Shown here piece by piece: positions 53,463 to 62,960 of a DNA stretch of 64,000 nt. A model generated the notes under the pieces. That model was given only the letters and a program-made list of their open reading frames with translations. It had not been told where the DNA came from and searched no databases. This DNA is from Gammaproteobacteria bacterium UBA7310 (lineage in GTDB: Bacteria > Pseudomonadota > Gammaproteobacteria > Pseudomonadales > Ketobacteraceae). The stretch lies in the NCBI GenBank assembly GCA_002471665.1, contig DKQK01000040.1:248001-312000 (forward strand), read 5' to 3'. Each line of letters starts with the position of its first letter. The stretch's first letter is position 1. A program made the translations under genes and the position numbers.

Positions 53463-54854
53463 TTATTGCGCTGCAACCAGATTGCTGTCAGAGGTGCCCA
53501 GGCCAGCGACGGCATCGTCCAACCCCATTACGGAGCCCTTCATTTTACTGGCATAGGCGTCCGCATCGGGCTTACGCAGGAAGGTGGCATAGCCGTCGGC
53601 GGTTTTTACAAAAAAGGCCGTTTTACCAAACAGTTTCAGACCGGTGGTTTTGTCGTAGACGTAGGTTGCATTCAGCTTGGCACCGGTCTGTTGCAGCTCA
53701 CTGAGGGCACTGAGAAATTCCGGCAGTGTTTGGTAGGTGGATATGCCATCCCGGGCATGCCAGATCTCCATGGGCAGGTTAGCATTCGCCACTGCGGGAT
53801 CGACGATGTCATTCTTTTCTTTGTCATAGTCCTTACCCAAATCCCGGTAGGCTGCCTTGATGTAGCTTTCAGTGATCCATTCGTCGAAATCCAATGGTGG
53901 AATGGCTTTTTCTTTTACCAGGACACCGTGGTCTGTTTTCAGGGCTTCGATCCACTTGGGTTTGATCGTCGGATCCAGAGTCAGGTGTCCGCCTTTCGAG
54001 AAGTAGATATACAGCACCTCCTTCTCCACGCCGGTCCACTTCTCCATCAGGTCCACGGCGGCAACGGGATCTTTGCGAATCCATTCTCCAGCCTCATAGA
54101 CTGCTTTCAGAAAGGCGGTGACCACCTCAGGGTATTGCTCGGCAAAATCTTCACGTACCACCACACCATGCAGATAAGGCACGCCGGTTTCGCTGCCATC
54201 GTAGATTTTGCGCCCGGTGCCTCTGAATTCCATTAATTCGGACCAGGGGCAGAAATCGGAGTGGGCGTCAATTTTACCGGCGGCAATATTGGCGGCACCC
54301 ACGGCAGGGCTCTGATTTTTCAAACCATACTCGGCGCTGGGTATGCCGTTATCCTGCATGGCTTTCAACAGCATTCCCCAGGCCGCACTGCCCACCGGGA
54401 CGGAAACGTCCTTTCCTTTCAATTGTTCAATGCTGTATACGTCGGAATCAACCGGAACCACGATGGCGTTGCCGCTGCCTTTTAGATTGTAGCCGGTGCC
54501 GGCAATGTACTTTGTGCGCAGTGAATCAGTCTGTTGGAATTTGGCGCCGTTGACGATAAGGGGATAGTCACCCATTACCCCGATGTTCAGTTTGTTGGCC
54601 ATCATCTGGTTGGTGATGGGGCCTCCTGAAGAATAATCACTCCAACTGATGTCGTATTCGGCATCTTTGTATTTGCCGTCTTTGGGTAAATACTTTTCCA
54701 ACAGTTTGAGTTCCTTGACGACGATGCCAGCCGTATAGGTATCGGTACACATACTCTGATGACCAATGGCTATACGGATGTCTTCTGCGTGAACGGATGC
54801 GGTTGCAAGCATGGCGCAGGTTAATGTGGAGAAGAACTTGGTTTTCAGTTTCAT
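53463..54854 (-). CDS. SsuA/NrtA-type substrate-binding protein with C-terminal extension
   Basis: This 463-residue protein has a Sec signal (cleavage near VHA/EDI) and a periplasmic-binding fold of the sulfonate/nitrate class (YTAGIVVKELKLLEKY, IGVMGDYPLIVNG, LKGKDVSVPVGSAAWGMLLKAM). It is about 120 residues longer than SsuA. The extra C-terminal part (about 390-445, ending YATFLRKPDADAYASKMKGSVMGLDDAV) resembles the tail of NosL-like copper proteins. It leads the 10.6-kb cluster and recognises the imported compound, which is unknown. Confidence 0.88.
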   Translation of the reverse strand: MKLKTKFFSTLTCAMLATASVHAEDIRIAIGHQSMCTDTYTAGIVVKELKLLEKYLPKDGKYKDAEYDISWSDYSSGGPITNQMMANKLNIGVMGDYPLIVNGAKFQQTDSLRTKYIAGTGYNLKGSGNAIVVPVDSDVYSIEQLKGKDVSVPVGSAAWGMLLKAMQDNGIPSAEYGLKNQSPAVGAANIAAGKIDAHSDFCPWSELMEFRGTGRKIYDGSETGVPYLHGVVVREDFAEQYPEVVTAFLKAVYEAGEWIRKDPVAAVDLMEKWTGVEKEVLYIYFSKGGHLTLDPTIKPKWIEALKTDHGVLVKEKAIPPLDFDEWITESYIKAAYRDLGKDYDKEKNDIVDPAVANANLPMEIWHARDGISTYQTLPEFLSALSELQQTGAKLNATYVYDKTTGLKLFGKTAFFVKTADGYATFLRKPDADAYASKMKGSVMGLDDAVAGLGTSDSNLVAAQ

Positions 54855-54899
54855 GATGGCCCCCCGGCGATGGTGTAATCTGATTATTGAAACTTGTAT

Positions 54900-54909
54900 T
54901 AACTAGTTA
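54900..54909. promoter_or_regulatory. Candidate GntR operator upstream of the binding-protein gene
   Basis: The perfect palindrome TAACTAGTTA lies 46 bases before the binding-protein start, near further GTTAT/ATAAC elements (54906-54926). It matches the element before gntR at nine of ten positions. The whole 291-base gap (54855-55145) has no gene. Confidence 0.55.
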
Positions 54910-55145
54910 TAACCACATGCCATAACTAACGCAGTTTCCGTGCCATAGACTGGTTTTTTCTGTTCTTGTGCTTGTTAAAGTGTTGAAATATAAAAGTAAA
55001 AACGCTGAGGTGCGGGGAGGTTCTAAGCCTGGTCAGGGTGCCGCGGAGTTTTGAATTGCGCACTGCTCACGTGCAGTGCAATGCCTTTCTTGGGTCGTGA
55101 TGGATCAGGCACGGCGGCGACTTTAATACAAGATGAAGCCTTGTG

Positions 55146-56333
55146 TCAGGCTTCCTGGTAGGTTTCTTCTTCGAAATACAGTACACCCATATTTAATAAT
55201 TGGGTGAGAAAACGCAGGTTGACCGGTGCTTCGCAGAACATCACCAGCTTAGCTGGATTGTAGTGACGGCTCTTGCACAGAAAAAGAATCATCTGTTGGG
55301 TGAAGGGGTGAAATTCCAGTTTCGATCCGTTAATAAACAGACCCTTGGGGTGATTCTGGTCTCCGGTATACACAAAGCGGCTGGATTCTTCCCGCCGCAC
55401 AGACAGATTTTGGTGCAGAAGATCCAGCACTTCGGTGGTGTCGTAATCTTCTTCCGGGGGTTCAGGGTTTTGATCGTACTTGGTTTGTGAGAGGTACTCA
55501 CCCATCCACAGGCCGATTTTCTCACGGTCAGAAACCAGCCTGTGTAATGTCTCGGCAACTTTTTCGATGGCGGCAGGCGCAAGCCATCCGGGATTTCCCT
55601 GCACAGTAAGGTCAGGGTCTGAATAACGCTGACCTTCATTAGGTGTTGCCAGTAAATAGTGCACGAATTCATTGATGATCTCATGCTCACTGGGGGCACG
55701 AAAACCCACCGAAAGAGTGATGCACTCATTTTCGGCTACACCATAGTGGGCAATGCCCGGCGGCAAGTACAGCATATCGCCGGGATTCAGCACCCATTCC
55801 TGTTCAGGTTGAAATTCCTGCAGTATGCGTACCGGCAGGTTGGGCACAATGGCGGTTTCCTCGGTGCAGGTTTGGCCCACCTGCCAACGTCTTTGGCCAT
55901 GGGCCTGAATCAGAAACACGTCATAAAAATCATAGTGCGGGCCAACACTGCCACCTTTGGGAGCAAAGCTTGCCATCACGTCGTCGATGCGCCAGTTGGG
56001 TATGAAATTAAAGGCTTCCAGCAAATCGGAAATGGCGGGTACCTGGTGGTCCAATGCCTGTACTAATAAAGTCCAGTGTGTCTTGGGTAAGTTCTTAAAC
56101 GTTTTTTGGTTGAATGGGCCGTGCCGTAGTTCCCAGTCAACGGGGCTGCGCTCCAGGATAATACGGGATTCCACCGTGTCATCCAGTGAAAACCCCGCCA
56201 GTTCCTCCGGCTCGATGATGTTCTCTATATCCACAAACGCGCCCCGTACCAGCATGGGCTGCCGTTGCCAGTACTCTGACAAAAACAACTCCGCTGATCG
56301 ACCGCCCAGAATGGGCAGGGGTTTGGATGCCAT
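55146..56333 (-). CDS. roxA: Ribosomal protein uL16 3-hydroxylase RoxA (YcfD)
   Basis: This 395-residue JmjC-type cupin oxygenase uses 2-oxoglutarate and Fe(II) to hydroxylate an Arg of ribosomal protein uL16. The iron ligands are His133 and Asp135 in GPHYDFYD and His196 in GIAHYGV. The C-terminal dimerisation and winged-helix domains fit the family length. It lies eight bases downstream of purB on the minus strand. Confidence 0.93.
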   Translation of the reverse strand: MASKPLPILGGRSAELFLSEYWQRQPMLVRGAFVDIENIIEPEELAGFSLDDTVESRIILERSPVDWELRHGPFNQKTFKNLPKTHWTLLVQALDHQVPAISDLLEAFNFIPNWRIDDVMASFAPKGGSVGPHYDFYDVFLIQAHGQRRWQVGQTCTEETAIVPNLPVRILQEFQPEQEWVLNPGDMLYLPPGIAHYGVAENECITLSVGFRAPSEHEIINEFVHYLLATPNEGQRYSDPDLTVQGNPGWLAPAAIEKVAETLHRLVSDREKIGLWMGEYLSQTKYDQNPEPPEEDYDTTEVLDLLHQNLSVRREESSRFVYTGDQNHPKGLFINGSKLEFHPFTQQMILFLCKSRHYNPAKLVMFCEAPVNLRFLTQLLNMGVLYFEEETYQEA

Positions 56334-56341
56334 AAACTACT

Positions 56342-57739
<1,398 letters not shown>

Positions 57740-58384
57740 TCAGGATATGGTGATTTCGTGCTGCAGGATTTGCAGGGCTTTAACCAGTCGGCCTTTACCA
57801 AATGCAAACTGGAGCCGAGTTCCACCCAGCTGGCGCCACAGCATGGCCGAGCGGATGCCGGCCAACAGGATGGCGCGGATTCTGGCGGCGTTTTCCGGAC
57901 GCTGCAGGTGGCTGGGATCGCCATTGACCTGGATGCGGAATTTAAACTTGGCCAGAGTATCCAGGTAGATGTCGTTCATTTTGGTGACGATGCCCTGGCT
58001 GGTGACACCGTCAAAATGCTGCAGCTGATGGGTTACCTGCTCCAATCTGGAGCGCAGCACGCTGTTGATGTCTGATTCACGCCGCAGTAACTTTTCCACG
58101 TGCAGCATACCGATGGCGTAGCGTATGGCATCCGCGTAGCGGGCACTTTCTTTTTCCTTCAGTACCAACAGCAGTGTATCCACACCCAACTTAACGCCTT
58201 TCACACCACCATAAACATCCTCTGTGGTTTTCGGGTCCAGGACAAATATGCTTTCCATCAACGGTGTGTAGGCATCCATATTGACTTCCCCGGTACGGGC
58301 AACCTGTTGTACCAGTGCGGCGGCCTGAAATAACCCTGCCAGGGCCAGCGCCTTTTCCTCTTCTTTATGCCTCACAAGAATCAC
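57740..58384 (-). CDS. hflD: HflD lysogenization-regulator-like protein
   Basis: This 214-residue all-helical protein is encoded between mnmA and purB, the conserved hflD position. Motifs [20 protein letters not shown] and [12 protein letters not shown] are family hallmarks. In E. coli HflD binds lambda CII; its host role is unclear. Its start overlaps the mnmA stop by four bases. Confidence 0.93.
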   Translation of the reverse strand: MILVRHKEEEKALALAGLFQAAALVQQVARTGEVNMDAYTPLMESIFVLDPKTTEDVYGGVKGVKLGVDTLLLVLKEKESARYADAIRYAIGMLHVEKLLRRESDINSVLRSRLEQVTHQLQHFDGVTSQGIVTKMNDIYLDTLAKFKFRIQVNGDPSHLQRPENAARIRAILLAGIRSAMLWRQLGGTRLQFAFGKGRLVKALQILQHEITIS

Positions 58385-59499
58385 TCCCCATTTTGATTCC
58401 AGGTGCGTTCGATGACCCCGCCTCCCAGGCAGATCTCGCCATCGTAAAATACCACTGACTGACCAGGTGTAACCGCCCGTTGTGGTTGATCGAATGTCAC
58501 ACTAATCTGACCTTGGGCGGTTTCGCTCACCAGACAATGTTGATCCGGTTGACGGTAACGGGTCTTGGCCTTGCATCGTAGTGGCAATGCGGGCTTGTCC
58601 AGCACCCAGAATACTTCCTCTGCACACAGTGTATCAGTGAACAGGGCAGGATGGTTGGTGCCCTGGCCAACCAATAACCGATTACTCTCCAGATCCTTGC
58701 TCAACACAAACCAGGGGGCTTCTGATTTATGGGCGAGGCCCCCGATGCCCAGCCCCTGCCTCTGGCCAATGGTATAGAACATCAGCCCACTGTGTTCACC
58801 GATGATCTCGCCGGCTTCTGTGACGATCTGGCCGGGTTTGGCCGGTATATACTGCTCCAGAAAATCCTTGAAACGGCGTTCACCGATAAAGCAAATGCCG
58901 GTGGAATCTTTCTTGTCGTGGTTTTCGAACCCCTGTTCGTGGGCAATTTCACGTACGGCCGGTTTTTCCAACTCACCCAATGGAAACAGTGTGCGGGCAA
59001 TCTGGCGGCCGTTGACCGCATGCAGAAAGTAGCTTTGATCCTTGTTTTTATCCAACCCTTTCAGTAACGGGGCTGCGTCTGCGTCATCCTGGCGCCGGGT
59101 CGCTCCCCGTCGGGCATAGTGGCCGGTGGCGATGTAATCGGCGCCCAAGGTCAGGGCGTAGTCCAAAAAAGCGCGGAATTTCACTTCCTTGTTGCACAGG
59201 ATGTCCGGGTTTGGGGTGCGCCCGGCGCTGTATTCTGAAATAAAGTGTTCGAATACCCGATCCCAGTACTCGGCGGCGAAATTGGCCGTGTGCAGTTTGA
59301 TGCCCAGGGTATCCGCCACCTGTTGGGCATCCGCCAGATCGGCCAGGGCGGTGCAGTATTCGGTGCCGTCATCTTCTTCCCAGTTCTTCATAAACAGGCC
59401 TTCCACATGGTACCCCTGCTGCATCAGGAGGTAGGCCGACACAGAGGAATCGACGCCGCCGGACATGCCAACGATGACTTTTTTGCCTGCATTATTCAT
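58381..59499 (-). CDS. mnmA: tRNA-specific 2-thiouridylase MnmA
   Basis: This 372-residue enzyme thiolates U34 of tRNA-Lys, -Glu and -Gln. The PP-loop is GMSGGVDSS, and the catalytic Cys residues lie in [12 protein letters not shown] and [10 protein letters not shown]. It overlaps the upstream NUDIX gene (ATGA). Confidence 0.97.
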   Translation of the reverse strand: MNNAGKKVIVGMSGGVDSSVSAYLLMQQGYHVEGLFMKNWEEDDGTEYCTALADLADAQQVADTLGIKLHTANFAAEYWDRVFEHFISEYSAGRTPNPDILCNKEVKFRAFLDYALTLGADYIATGHYARRGATRRQDDADAAPLLKGLDKNKDQSYFLHAVNGRQIARTLFPLGELEKPAVREIAHEQGFENHDKKDSTGICFIGERRFKDFLEQYIPAKPGQIVTEAGEIIGEHSGLMFYTIGQRQGLGIGGLAHKSEAPWFVLSKDLESNRLLVGQGTNHPALFTDTLCAEEVFWVLDKPALPLRCKAKTRYRQPDQHCLVSETAQGQISVTFDQPQRAVTPGQSVVFYDGEICLGGGVIERTWNQNGE

Positions 59500-59957
59500 A
59501 GTACGGAGAACTCATTCGGATGTGCGTAGATCAGCTCCAGTGGGTAGCGCTTGCCAGCGGCAAAATCTTCGATACAGCGCAGCACCAGGGGGCTGCGCCA
59601 TTGTGACTGACGGGCTTTCAGTTCTTCCAGGGTTAGCCAGACCGGACCTATGATGCCCTCATCCAGCTGCGCGTTGGGCGCCTGTTGCTGTGCGGTAGCA
59701 GCGAAGCAGAAGCGGAAATAGGTGATCCCATTGAGCGCTGTATACTGATAGACACCCACTAAGGCTTCCAGGTTCACCTGCCAGCCGGTTTCTTCCCATG
59801 TTTCCCGTATGGCAGCGGCCAGCAGCGTTTCACCTGCCTCCACGTGCCCCGCCGGCTGATTGAGGACGGTGACGCCGTCCACCACTTCTTCCACCAACAG
59901 GTAGCGGCCGTTGTTCGCCACAATGGTGGCCACGGTGGTATGGTGAGTCCAGGTCAT
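59496..59957 (-). CDS. NUDIX hydrolase (NudJ-like)
   Basis: This 153-residue protein has the Nudix box GHVEAGE...REtwEEtGW at about residues 37-59 and the [12 protein letters not shown] context of NudJ-type phosphatases that act on thiamin or nucleoside diphosphates. The position before mnmA is conserved for nudJ in several gammaproteobacteria. The substrate is not proven. Confidence 0.9.
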   Translation of the reverse strand: MTWTHHTTVATIVANNGRYLLVEEVVDGVTVLNQPAGHVEAGETLLAAAIRETWEETGWQVNLEALVGVYQYTALNGITYFRFCFAATAQQQAPNAQLDEGIIGPVWLTLEELKARQSQWRSPLVLRCIEDFAAGKRYPLELIYAHPNEFSVL

Positions 59958-60057
59958 AGGCTATATTCGGGATCTGTGCTGCAAAGAACGCGCAATTCTA
60001 CCCAAATTCGGCCCAATTCCCAACCCGGACAGCAGGATTTAGTCCGCGGGGCGGGCG

Positions 60058-60801
60058 CTAATGGGCGGCACGCAGGAAGTGCTTGTAGGTTTGAACTTCG
60101 GAGTGCAGCAGCGTTTCAAAGTACTCAGCCATGGGTAACAGAGTGGCGTAGTCCATGTCCTTGAATAACCGGTGTACCACCGCGTTCGACCCTTTTTGTA
60201 CGGTGTGGATACCAAGATCCGCGGCTTTACGGGTGATCCGCCCGATATCCGCCTGATCGACCGGTTTGGTATAGAACATGTCAATGCCGGCACTGATCAG
60301 ATCCTCAACGGAATCAATCACATCGCGGCGATAGCTTTCAATATTTGGGTCTTCGTGCACGCGACGCATATTGGCCACCACCTTTTGGTATAAGTCCTCT
60401 TCCAGACGAAAACAGGCGTAGGCATTGTCAGGGTTCTGGTTATCCACGCAGATCAGGTAGGAAAAATTGTTCGCCAGTCGCTCCAGATCTTTGATTTTTC
60501 TGTTTTTCAGCAGCTTGCGGATCACAAGGTGAATGCCTTTCTGGACAGCGTGAATGCCGGTATCGGTGGCTTTTTTCAGGCGTGGTGATATGCCCGCCAG
60601 TTTTGCCGGCTGCTCGTAATAGGCATCAAATCCGGCATCGGTGATGGCGATCAGAGTGTCCGCGGATTGCCGGCATAAGTGCTCGGTGTCACCGCCTTTC
60701 TGGATCTGCTCTATAGTGGCGATTACCTGCTGGTAGAGCGCTGCACTGATGGGGTAACCAAAATAACGAATTGCCCGCTGGTTTGCGTCCGTTGTTTTCA
60801 T
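60058..60801 (-). CDS. Internally duplicated hypothetical protein, 247 residues
   Basis: The function is not recognised. The protein is soluble and helical, with two related halves: residues about 55-120 (AGFDAYYEQP... TGIHAVQKGIHLVIRKLLK) and about 170-235 (AGIDMFYTKP... LGIHTVQKGSNAVVHRLFK). The shared GIHxVQKG core suggests a duplicated binding domain. It has no signal or membrane segments. It stands alone between the mnmA operon and moaC. Confidence 0.7.
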   Translation of the reverse strand: MKTTDANQRAIRYFGYPISAALYQQVIATIEQIQKGGDTEHLCRQSADTLIAITDAGFDAYYEQPAKLAGISPRLKKATDTGIHAVQKGIHLVIRKLLKNRKIKDLERLANNFSYLICVDNQNPDNAYACFRLEEDLYQKVVANMRRVHEDPNIESYRRDVIDSVEDLISAGIDMFYTKPVDQADIGRITRKAADLGIHTVQKGSNAVVHRLFKDMDYATLLPMAEYFETLLHSEVQTYKHFLRAAH

Positions 60802-60989
60802 TTAATTTCCCGTTCGTTATATTGCATGGATAGGCCACGTCGTGGTGCCATAATACAGTGTGTATCCTGGCTTGTAATTAGCCGGATGTAATTCGCCGTA
60901 GGAACCGTATGGCTGGGTCGGCAGGTCAGCACAAATGCTGCCCATATCCTTAACCCTTACCGAAATAAAACTCTGAAAAAGACTCCCCA

Positions 60990-61466
60990 ATGACTGATTT
61001 AACGCATCTTGACGGCCAGGGCAGGGCTAATATGGTGGATGTGACCGAAAAGCCGGTAACTTCACGCCAGGCCACGGCCGAAACCTGGGTTCGCATGCAG
61101 CCTGCAACATTAACACTGATCACGGAAGGCAAGCACAAAAAAGGTGACGTCTTTGCGGTAGCCCGCATTGCCGGCATACAGGCGGCAAAAAAGACCAGTG
61201 AACTGATCCCGTTATGCCATCCGTTGCTGCTCTCCAGTGTTAAAGTCGATCTGGAGCCGGTTCCGGATCAGAATTCGGTGCGTATCCGTGCGGTGTGCAA
61301 GCTGTCAGGGCAGACCGGTGTCGAAATGGAAGCGTTGACCGCGGCCACGGTTGCGGCCTTGACGTTATACGATATGTGCAAGGCGGTTGACAAAGGCATG
61401 GTGATTGAGCATACGCGCTTGCTGGATAAGCAAGGTGGCAAGAGTGGCCACTGGATGGCACCCTAG
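60990..61466 (+). CDS. moaC: Cyclic pyranopterin monophosphate synthase MoaC
   Basis: This 158-residue enzyme carries out the second half of the first step of molybdenum cofactor synthesis. Family motifs are [26 protein letters not shown] and [12 protein letters not shown]...[10 protein letters not shown] with the catalytic Lys. It begins a moaC-moaD-moaE operon; moaA is not in the window. Confidence 0.97.
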   Translation: MTDLTHLDGQGRANMVDVTEKPVTSRQATAETWVRMQPATLTLITEGKHKKGDVFAVARIAGIQAAKKTSELIPLCHPLLLSSVKVDLEPVPDQNSVRIRAVCKLSGQTGVEMEALTAATVAALTLYDMCKAVDKGMVIEHTRLLDKQGGKSGHWMAP

Positions 61467-61479
61467 AAAAGGTTTCTAC

Positions 61480-61731
61480 ATGATCAAAGTATTGTTTTTT
61501 GCCCGCATCAGAGATCAGGTTGGCTGTGCCGAGTTGACAGTTGAGCTGCCTGATAACGTGGCAAACATTGGCGATTTTACAGACCTGATCAAGGCCCGGG
61601 GGGCAGGGTTTGACGAGGCGCTCAGTGATCCCAATATACTGGTGGCGGTGAATCAGGAGATGGCCGGTGAACAAACTACGGTGGAAGATGGCGACGAAAT
61701 TGCTTACTTCCCGCCCGTGACGGGAGGCTGA
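61480..61731 (+). CDS. moaD: Molybdopterin synthase small subunit MoaD
   Basis: This 83-residue ubiquitin-like sulfur carrier ends in Gly-Gly (PPVTGG), the site of thiocarboxylate formation. ATG 61480 starts the family N-terminus (MIKVLFFARIRD). It lies 13 bases after moaC. Confidence 0.95.
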   Translation: MIKVLFFARIRDQVGCAELTVELPDNVANIGDFTDLIKARGAGFDEALSDPNILVAVNQEMAGEQTTVEDGDEIAYFPPVTGG

Positions 61732-61732
61732 C

Positions 61733-62218
61733 GTGCCAACCGAGCCTGAAGAAAGGTTGCCTGCAGCGGTTCAGATTCGCGTTGAGCCCCGTGATTTCGA
61801 GCTTGGCGCGGAATATGAGGCGCTGCGGAAGCGATCCGCCAGCAGTGGAGCCATTGTGACCTTCACCGGTTTAGTGCGCGATTTTAATGCGCAGGGCGCT
61901 CTGAATGGCATCATTTTAGAGCATTACCCCGCGATGACGGTCAAGAGCCTTCACGCTATTGCTGAAAAGGCCAGGGTGAAATGGGATCTGGAAGCGGTGA
62001 CCATCGTTCATCGGGTGGGGGCACTGGAAAATCACGATCAGATTGTTCTGGTGGGGGCCAGTGCCCGGCATCGGGATGCCGCCTTTGATGGCGCTCGCTT
62101 CATTATGGACTATCTCAAAACCGAGGCCCCGTTCTGGAAGAAAGAGGTGACTTCCACGGGGGACACGGAATGGGTGGACGCCAAGGCGTCTGATCAGCGG
62201 GCCCGGGAGCGCTGGTAG
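61733..62218 (+). CDS. moaE: Molybdopterin synthase catalytic subunit MoaE
   Basis: This 161-residue subunit inserts dithiolene sulfur into precursor Z with MoaD. It has GAIVTFTGLVRDFN and the active-site Lys in APFWKKE. The start is GTG at 61733. Its 3' end overlaps the convergent rluE by 25 bases. Confidence 0.95.
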   Translation: MPTEPEERLPAAVQIRVEPRDFELGAEYEALRKRSASSGAIVTFTGLVRDFNAQGALNGIILEHYPAMTVKSLHAIAEKARVKWDLEAVTIVHRVGALENHDQIVLVGASARHRDAAFDGARFIMDYLKTEAPFWKKEVTSTGDTEWVDAKASDQRARERW

Positions 62219-62844
62219 TAACGGCCACGCCGGGGGGATGTGCGGGCAGTTTTGGAGCCGCTGCTCTGAAGCAGATCGTGGGGAACAGTGTTCTCTCTGT
62301 GTTCTCCGGGTTGCAGATTGCCGATAGACCAAGGTCCAATTGCACATCGAATCAGCCGCAGAGTAGGGTAGCCAACGGCAGCGGTCATGCGGCGGACTTG
62401 TCGATTGCGCCCCTCCGTGATGGTTAACTCAATCCAGGTGGTGGGTATGTTGGCCCGATAGCGGATTGGCGGATTGCGCTGCCAAAGCCGATGTGGCTCT
62501 GGTATGGCAACCGCCCTGGCTGGTTTGGTTTTCCCGTCCTTGAGCACGACTCCGGTTTGGAGTCGCTGCAGCGCCTGTTGTGAAACTTCACCTTCCACTT
62601 GCGCCCAATAGGTTTTGGGTAGCTTGTGTCTGGGGTCGGTGAGCCGATGTTGCAATTGGCCATCACCGGTCAGCAAAAGCAGGCCCTCTGAATCGAAATC
62701 CAGCCGTCCAGCCGGGTAGATACCCGGCTGTTCGATGAATTCTGCCAGAGTCGTTTTACCCTCATGTGGAGAGAATTGACTGAGTACCTGGAACGGCTTG
62801 TTGAGCAGGATAACCCGCTTTGAAGGCAGTGGTGATTTAGACAT
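62194..62844 (-). CDS. rluE: 23S rRNA pseudouridine(2457) synthase RluE
   Basis: This 216-residue RsuA-family enzyme has the catalytic Asp in AGRLDFDSEGLL and the GRNRQVRRM motif. The lack of an S4 domain and the short N-terminus fit RluE. The C-terminal 25 residues are Ser/Arg-rich and overlap moaE on the opposite strand. Confidence 0.92.
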   Translation of the reverse strand: MSKSPLPSKRVILLNKPFQVLSQFSPHEGKTTLAEFIEQPGIYPAGRLDFDSEGLLLLTGDGQLQHRLTDPRHKLPKTYWAQVEGEVSQQALQRLQTGVVLKDGKTKPARAVAIPEPHRLWQRNPPIRYRANIPTTWIELTITEGRNRQVRRMTAAVGYPTLRLIRCAIGPWSIGNLQPGEHRENTVPHDLLQSSGSKTARTSPRRGRYYQRSRAR

Positions 62845-62960
62845 TATGTGATTGATTAACAGTCGGTTACCACGAAATTCATGAGGCGAAGGGGTACAAA
62901 ATTCTGTATACTTCGCGTACCTAAACCGTAATTGTATGTAAATAGGGAGTAAAAAACGAC

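Noticed and set aside
60802..60989. Possible molybdenum-cofactor riboswitch before moaC
   Set aside because: Some hairpins can be drawn, but I could not match the conserved Moco RNA core; a covariance-model search would decide.
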